56,355 nucleotides of DNA from Candidatus Poribacteria bacterium. GTDB lineage: Bacteria > Poribacteria > WGA-4E > WGA-3G. The notes below the pieces were generated by a model, which saw nothing but the letters and a program-made list of their open reading frames with translations, was not told the DNA's origin and did not search any database. A program made the position numbers and the translations under genes. Position 1 is the first letter of the stretch. Every line of letters begins with the position of its first letter. This document shows, piece by piece, positions 52,164 to 56,355 of the stretch. Location of the stretch: positions 1 to 56,355 of the forward strand of contig PYJD01000002.1 in the NCBI GenBank assembly GCA_003635315.1. Direction: 5' to 3'.

Positions 52164-53555
52164 CTAAGCAAACCAATATGAAAAGAGACTGGCATCTCTT
52201 AATTGAAACTTTAACCTGACTTCTTTACCTTGCAAGGCTTTGAGAGAATGTTGAAATTCTACAATGGTGTCGACGGAATCTACTACAATATGATTTGACG
52301 TATAATTTTCCAATGGTGTGCCAATATCATCTGTAACTGCAACTTTTACATACCCTTGACTGGCATCAACGTTAAGGTGTAAATCATTACCTGTCAATGT
52401 CAACGGTTTCGTTAACAACATTCCTTCTTCTTGATCTGCGTTTAGGGATACGAACCCATCTCGACGTAATGTGGCAAGACCTAACATGGATTGATACTTT
52501 CGTTCAACCTGTTTGAATTTGCTTCCTGTATGCGGTCCATTTACACCCCCGTAATACAGGTAAATCTGGTCGTTGTAGATGATGAAATTCTGACTGATAC
52601 GAGTCATTCCATCCTCCCAACTATCCTTCTCTCCAAGAGTTAAGAAGGTCTGTCGATCTAAGACTCTCTGCCATTTTATTCCGTCACGACTCATAGCCAA
52701 TGATGTGTCAATTGTACCGTCGACTCTTTCACGGTAAATCCAAATCATACCGAGATAAATACCTTCGTAGATATTTATCGGCATACCATAAATCTGAGTC
52801 CCACCTTCATCGATTTCATCACATTCGAGCACAAGTTTAGGTTCACTGAAGTGGATACAATCAATACTTTCTGCCCGTGCAGTTTTCCGACCACCAGCAC
52901 CGAATCGACCAAACACTACATATTTTTCTATGTTTGGATCCCATACCAAAGATTGGGTTGAATCACTTCCAAGTGGAATGACGGGATTGTCTTCATAGTT
53001 AGTCCAATTTACACCATCAGGTGAAAACGACATCCACATTCCATCCCCATCTCCCTGTCCCCAAATCGTGCGTCCATTGTGTTGAATAAAGACATCAATT
53101 CCACCGTGTTCCCAGTAAAAACCCTTATAACGTCGGTCAGGATCAGATTCATTATGATCATATAGCACAGCCATCCCTTCACAGTTTGTCCGTCCAACAT
53201 CAATTAGATTGTTCTCAGTACTTCCATTGAAATCGACTTGATTCAGTGTAGGTTTTTCCCAGTGAATTCCATCAGTTGAAGTCGCATATCCGAGGAGCGT
53301 GATATTTCCGAGTGCCTGACGATTGCGTACCTGCACCATACCCTCCACATAAGGTCCGGTGAGATACCACATCTTAAATAACTTATCCTGTGGATCGTAT
53401 AGAGTTGTGCCATATAGGGATGCCAAACTTTCCCAAGGGTTTTCACCTTGTAATATTGGATTCTCAGAGTGACGCTCAGGTTGGTGCATTTTACGATAGA
53501 GTCCTTCAATCCGAGTGATATCATGTAAGTCTAAGAAGAGATAGCGATGTTCCAT
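52164..53555 (-). CDS. GH32/GH43-like beta-propeller glycosidase-like protein
   Basis: 463 residues. Five-bladed propeller signatures of the GH32/GH43/GH68-type fold: YDPQDKLFKMWYLTG, YATSTDGIHWEKP, FSPDGVNWTN, MSRDGIKWQRV (each blade with DG-x-x-W). C-terminal beta-sandwich (about 385-463). No signal peptide, so either cytoplasmic or exported by another route. Catalytic acids cannot be assigned with confidence. Such proteins are common in Planctomycetes and Poribacteria. Confidence 0.75.
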   Translation of the reverse strand: MEHRYLFLDLHDITRIEGLYRKMHQPERHSENPILQGENPWESLASLYGTTLYDPQDKLFKMWYLTGPYVEGMVQVRNRQALGNITLLGYATSTDGIHWEKPTLNQVDFNGSTENNLIDVGRTNCEGMAVLYDHNESDPDRRYKGFYWEHGGIDVFIQHNGRTIWGQGDGDGMWMSFSPDGVNWTNYEDNPVIPLGSDSTQSLVWDPNIEKYVVFGRFGAGGRKTARAESIDCIHFSEPKLVLECDEIDEGGTQIYGMPINIYEGIYLGMIWIYRERVDGTIDTSLAMSRDGIKWQRVLDRQTFLTLGEKDSWEDGMTRISQNFIIYNDQIYLYYGGVNGPHTGSKFKQVERKYQSMLGLATLRRDGFVSLNADQEEGMLLTKPLTLTGNDLHLNVDASQGYVKVAVTDDIGTPLENYTSNHIVVDSVDTIVEFQHSLKALQGKEVRLKFQLRDASLFSYWFA

Positions 53556-53672
53556 AAGAAGTCCTCCTGAGTTGGATAGGATATATTACTGAGTATTTCA
53601 TAAATAATACAGGACAAGAACAACGAACGCCTAAAATTATAGTGAACATTGAAAATAATAACACAAAATCCC

Positions 53673-53738
53673 TGTAGGAGCGATCTCCGAATCGCGATTT
53701 AACTCAGTGATAGTCGGGAATCGGGATTCCCTCCTACA
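53673..53738. repeat. REP/MITE-like interspersed repeat, copy B
   Basis: 66 bp from TGTAGGAG to CTCCTACA. It shares CGATCTCCGAATCGCGAT (53681-53698) and GTCGGGAATCGGGATTCCC (53713-53731) with copy A at 9278-9378, but lacks the extra 35-bp internal segment of that copy. Confidence 0.75.
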
Positions 53739-53774
53739 TCTCAAAATGTACCATTAATACGATACAATTGAGAA

Positions 53775-54923
53775 TCAGCGACCGTATTGTTTCATCACTT
53801 GCTTCAATTGATCCAATGGAATTGCAGGCATTGTCCGACCACCACGACCTGTTGTTGTGGTTGCCATTGTCATAGAGTTAATAATCGCTTCCTCTGTTGC
53901 TTCAATTACTGCTTGAAAAAGTGTACTCAACTGCCAATTGACAACCATATCAATCTTGAATGTGCCGTTATCAGTACTTCGTGGAAAGACGTTTGCGGTT
54001 GAAAATGCAATCACAAATTCCCCGCTACCATCTGTACTGGGTGTTCCTGTTCGAGCTAAACCATGTGTCGCACGAATAGCCAACTGTTTCAATTGTCGGT
54101 GCGTTAAAGGTGCATCAGTTGCTATTACAATTATAAACGATCCATCTCTACCCGGTTTTAATTGTTTATCTTCTAACGCAGTTCCCACAGGAACACCGTC
54201 TATGCGTAATTGATGACGTCTTCCCCCATTTGAGTTCACCAGCACACCGACTTTCCATCCCCCTCTGTTCTGCGGAAGCACGCGTGACGCGGTACCGATT
54301 CCTGCCTTGAATCCATAACATCGCATCCCTGTACCACCACCGACACAACCCTCAACTACAGGACCTGATTCTGCCTTTTGTATTGCTTCAATTGCGTGTT
54401 TCGGTTTTACATGAAGTCCACTAATATCGTTCAATCCACCATCATAACATTCGGCAACAATAGGTAGGATGATGTTATCATCTGGATATCGGTCTACAAT
54501 ATATCGAACAACACCATCGTGGACAGCACCCACACTAAGTGTATTTGTAAGTAAAATAGGTGACTCAATCCATCCTGCTTGGTTGATACGTGCTATTCCA
54601 GTAGCTTCTCCATTGCCATGGATAGTATGTGCTGCACCAAAAAGACGTGCCTTCCAAATATCATCATGTGGAAGAATTGCGGTAACCCCTGTACGAACTG
54701 AATCTCCTTCGTGTAAAGTGACATGCCCCACTTTAACCCCTGGAATATCGGTAATAGCATTGTGTTCACCCGTAGGGAGTGAACCGATAATAATTCCAAG
54801 TTCACGGGCTCGTACACGTGAGGGATCTATTTCTTGTGAAGTAGAGAGAATAGGGAACTGTACACATAATACAATGATCGTCAGATAAAATATAATGTAA
54901 TATCGAGGAGCGTAATAGACCAT
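53775..54923 (-). CDS. P1-family (DmpA/S58) peptidase
   Basis: 382 residues with a Sec-type N-terminus (hydrophobic 9-25). DmpA-type aminopeptidases cut themselves before a Ser that becomes the nucleophile; here the cut should be G261-S262 in RDGSFIIVIATDAPL. Other family segments: LPTGEHNAITDIPGVKVGHV, GGGTGMRCYGFKAGIGTASR and VLVNSNGG. Likely a periplasmic N-terminal exopeptidase for L- or D-amino acid or beta-peptides. Monocistronic. Confidence 0.88.
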   Translation of the reverse strand: MVYYAPRYYIIFYLTIIVLCVQFPILSTSQEIDPSRVRARELGIIIGSLPTGEHNAITDIPGVKVGHVTLHEGDSVRTGVTAILPHDDIWKARLFGAAHTIHGNGEATGIARINQAGWIESPILLTNTLSVGAVHDGVVRYIVDRYPDDNIILPIVAECYDGGLNDISGLHVKPKHAIEAIQKAESGPVVEGCVGGGTGMRCYGFKAGIGTASRVLPQNRGGWKVGVLVNSNGGRRHQLRIDGVPVGTALEDKQLKPGRDGSFIIVIATDAPLTHRQLKQLAIRATHGLARTGTPSTDGSGEFVIAFSTANVFPRSTDNGTFKIDMVVNWQLSTLFQAVIEATEEAIINSMTMATTTTGRGGRTMPAIPLDQLKQVMKQYGR

Positions 54924-55050
54924 AGTTAGTTATTCAGCCTTAGTAAATTACCCTGAGTAGGATGTAAGAGAATTGAAACTGAGAATCCCTAAATTCTACT
55001 ATAACGTGTCTAATATTATCATAGAGAATTCACGTAAATTAGCACTAATT

Positions 55051-55587
55051 CTATGTGTGAATATCAAGCTGCTTCCTATAGATTTCGCGAATATGATTAA
55101 AGATAGCAATATAAGTTTGTGACCGATAATCTGGATAAGTCCATTCCCATGCTTGGAATGTCTTTTTGTAAAAACGGAGGGTCATTTCAGCGAAAATACC
55201 ATCACGAAGATAAATACGGTGGGCGTGATCTTTTGTTGAGGCAAGGATTAACTTTGCCAGACAGACATACCCGATATCTAAATTTACTCTACGGTGATGT
55301 GTGTTTTCATGAATAAATACCTGTTCGACATTATTTGTAAAGAGTTTTCTATCCGCTAACGCACCAGCATCCATCAAATTTTCAAAACTGATAAATTGTC
55401 TTTGTATTTCTTTTCCCATCTCTGCTTCATAATATGTTGTACTGTTAAATGGCATCAGTTCACTGGTATAGTCAATTTCCCCTAATTCTTCTGTAAGGTG
55501 TTGATAAACGGTGGGTAATAATGATGGTTCAGAGGTTAATACTGCGATAATTGTTTTAACAGGATGATGTTCGATTAAGATTCCCAT
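55051..55587 (-). CDS. DUF4416 family protein
   Basis: 178 residues matching the DUF4416 family in outline: EIDYTSELMPFNSTTYYEAEMGKEI, FISFENLMDAGALADRKLFTN, RRVNLDIGYVCLAKLILAST, KDHAHRIYLRDGIFAEMTLRF and AWEWTYPDYRS (quoted in part). Function unknown; cytoplasmic, without signal. It starts at the ATG at 55587 with no strong ribosome-binding site. It lies alone between the P1 peptidase and an IS element. Confidence 0.8.
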   Translation of the reverse strand: MGILIEHHPVKTIIAVLTSEPSLLPTVYQHLTEELGEIDYTSELMPFNSTTYYEAEMGKEIQRQFISFENLMDAGALADRKLFTNNVEQVFIHENTHHRRVNLDIGYVCLAKLILASTKDHAHRIYLRDGIFAEMTLRFYKKTFQAWEWTYPDYRSQTYIAIFNHIREIYRKQLDIHT

Positions 55588-55786
55588 AATGTAAGTTTCA
55601 GTAAGGTGTTTTAATTGAATGTATTAAACCTTTATTGAAAATGAACATCTAAAATAGTTAGTAATTTTTGAATTATACACAATTATTCACATTTCTGATT
55701 TACCCCCAGTTTTTGCCTATGAATATTAAATGAGATTTTTGTTGTGTTATGAGAGGAAATGAATAACTCAACTAATATGTATTTGA

Positions 55787-56355
55787 TTAGATACCATCAC
55801 AAATCTGAAAAAACGGATCAAGAAAGATACCGGGTTCCCAAGTATTTTCAAGCACCCGTTTTATCACATAGATAATAGAATACGATTTTGTTTTACTTGT
55901 ATTATAGCTTTTTGCCCATTTATCCGCAGCTTTCTCAAAATGGAGGAAACAGATACCATAACTTACACATCCGATAAACCATAACAGTGCAATGCGTGCT
56001 TGTTCTTTGCGTTTTAGACGCAAATGTCGAAATCCAAAAAGCGTTTTTACATCTCGGAAACTCTCTTCTATCTGCATCCGTCTTTTATAGGTCAGATAGA
56101 GTTGGGCATTCACCAAACAGTTTGAAACAAGGTAAAGCGGTTCTTTATGTTGTGGATCTTTGAAAACATAAAGGTTCAACCTGAGTTTCTCTGTACTGTG
56201 ATAAAGTATATTCGGATAAGTTCCGGTTTGTTGGAGCGTTTCCAGCTTGATGCGTTGTCCATTGTCGTAGAAACAACTGTTTTTACAAACCCGTATTACA
56301 AACTCAATGCCACATTCCATAAAAGGTTTCATAAGGTGTTTTGTGCGTGCGAACC
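55787..56355 (-). CDS. IS4-family transposase, cut by the window edge
   Basis: The frame stays open to the end of the window (reading FARTKHLMKPFMECG at the edge), so the N-terminal part lies beyond it and 189 residues are seen. The IS4 signature YKRRMQIEESFRDVK (Y-2-R-3-E-6-K) holds the catalytic Glu, and the FARTKHL before it follows the second Asp region in IS4 transposases. It ends with VIKRVLENTWEPGIFL. The right-hand element end is outside the window; the left end lies somewhere before 55787. Confidence 0.85.
   Translation of the reverse strand, partial: FARTKHLMKPFMECGIEFVIRVCKNSCFYDNGQRIKLETLQQTGTYPNILYHSTEKLRLNLYVFKDPQHKEPLYLVSNCLVNAQLYLTYKRRMQIEESFRDVKTLFGFRHLRLKRKEQARIALLWFIGCVSYGICFLHFEKAADKWAKSYNTSKTKSYSIIYVIKRVLENTWEPGIFLDPFFQICDGI

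Noticed and set aside
54990..55015. Match of the IS630 left-edge sequence TTATAGTAGAA to the reverse strand near 54997
   Set aside because: Only 11-12 AT-rich bases; expected by chance, not evidence for a second element end.

Overview
The window is about 56 kb of an AT-rich bacterial chromosome. Its core is an almost complete str-S10-spc-alpha ribosomal protein super-cluster on the plus strand (about 14.5-34.1 kb). The organism looks like a Gram-negative, diderm lineage: there is a FadL/OMPP1-type outer-membrane protein, two lipoproteins with lipoboxes, a membrane-anchored HtrA protease and a type II fatty-acid cluster. The accessory genes (PhyH dioxygenase, ThuA-like protein, SMP-30 lactonase, NagA-like deacetylase, TIM-barrel sugar isomerase, GH32/43-like protein, P1/DmpA peptidase, DUF4416, two EF-Gs) recall Candidatus Poribacteria or related PVC/FCB-type lineages. 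That assignment is an inference from gene content only.

Layout. 0-0.9 kb: IS630-type element with a slippery A8 run joining two frames. 1.2-3.6 kb: infA displaced from the spc region, a PhyH enzyme and a DMT transporter. 3.7-6.1 kb: an unrecognised protein pair (one Ser/Arg-rich and membrane-spanning), tRNA-Arg(CCG) and a small membrane protein. 6.2-9.95 kb: SMP-30, dut, thyA, a lipoprotein and folA (thymidylate supply). 10-11.9 kb: ThuA-like gene and nagA. 11.9-14.7 kb: a gene-poor island of short repeats, IS debris and a broken nagA tail, ending in a consensus promoter for the str operon. 14.7-34.1 kb: rpsL-rpsG-fusA-tuf, rpsJ to rplO, secY, rpmJ, rpsM-rpsK-rpsD-rpoA-rplQ, closed by a 20-bp perfect terminator hairpin. 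rpmD, adk, map and infA are missing from their usual places. 34.2-37.2 kb: outer-membrane protein, Tyr-rich lipoprotein, and a membrane b-heme/c-heme fusion cytochrome. 44.9 down to 37.3 kb on the minus strand: tRNA-Pro(GGG), hom, yceD, rpmF, fabH, fabD, fabG, acpP, fabF and folK, apparently one transcription unit without plsX. 45-56 kb: sugar isomerase, DUF1232, HtrA, MDR dehydrogenase, divergent second EF-G, cupin, glycosidase-like protein, P1 peptidase, DUF4416 and an IS4-type transposase cut by the window edge.

How it works together. Most of the window is growth machinery: ribosome and elongation factors, RNA polymerase alpha, SecY, fatty-acid synthesis and thymidylate/folate synthesis. 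Several intergenic stretches of the ribosomal cluster hold strong inverted repeats. Two sit where E. coli places autoregulatory sites (the S10 leader, and the rplX-rplE junction bound by S8). Ribosomal protein S12 carries Asn at the position of the streptomycin-associated Lys43 and has an altered PG pair in its second loop, so natural streptomycin resistance is predicted. I see no CRISPR array, prophage or defence island. The least described items are the b/c-heme fusion, the Ser/Arg-rich membrane protein pair, the repeat island and the r-protein leader structures.
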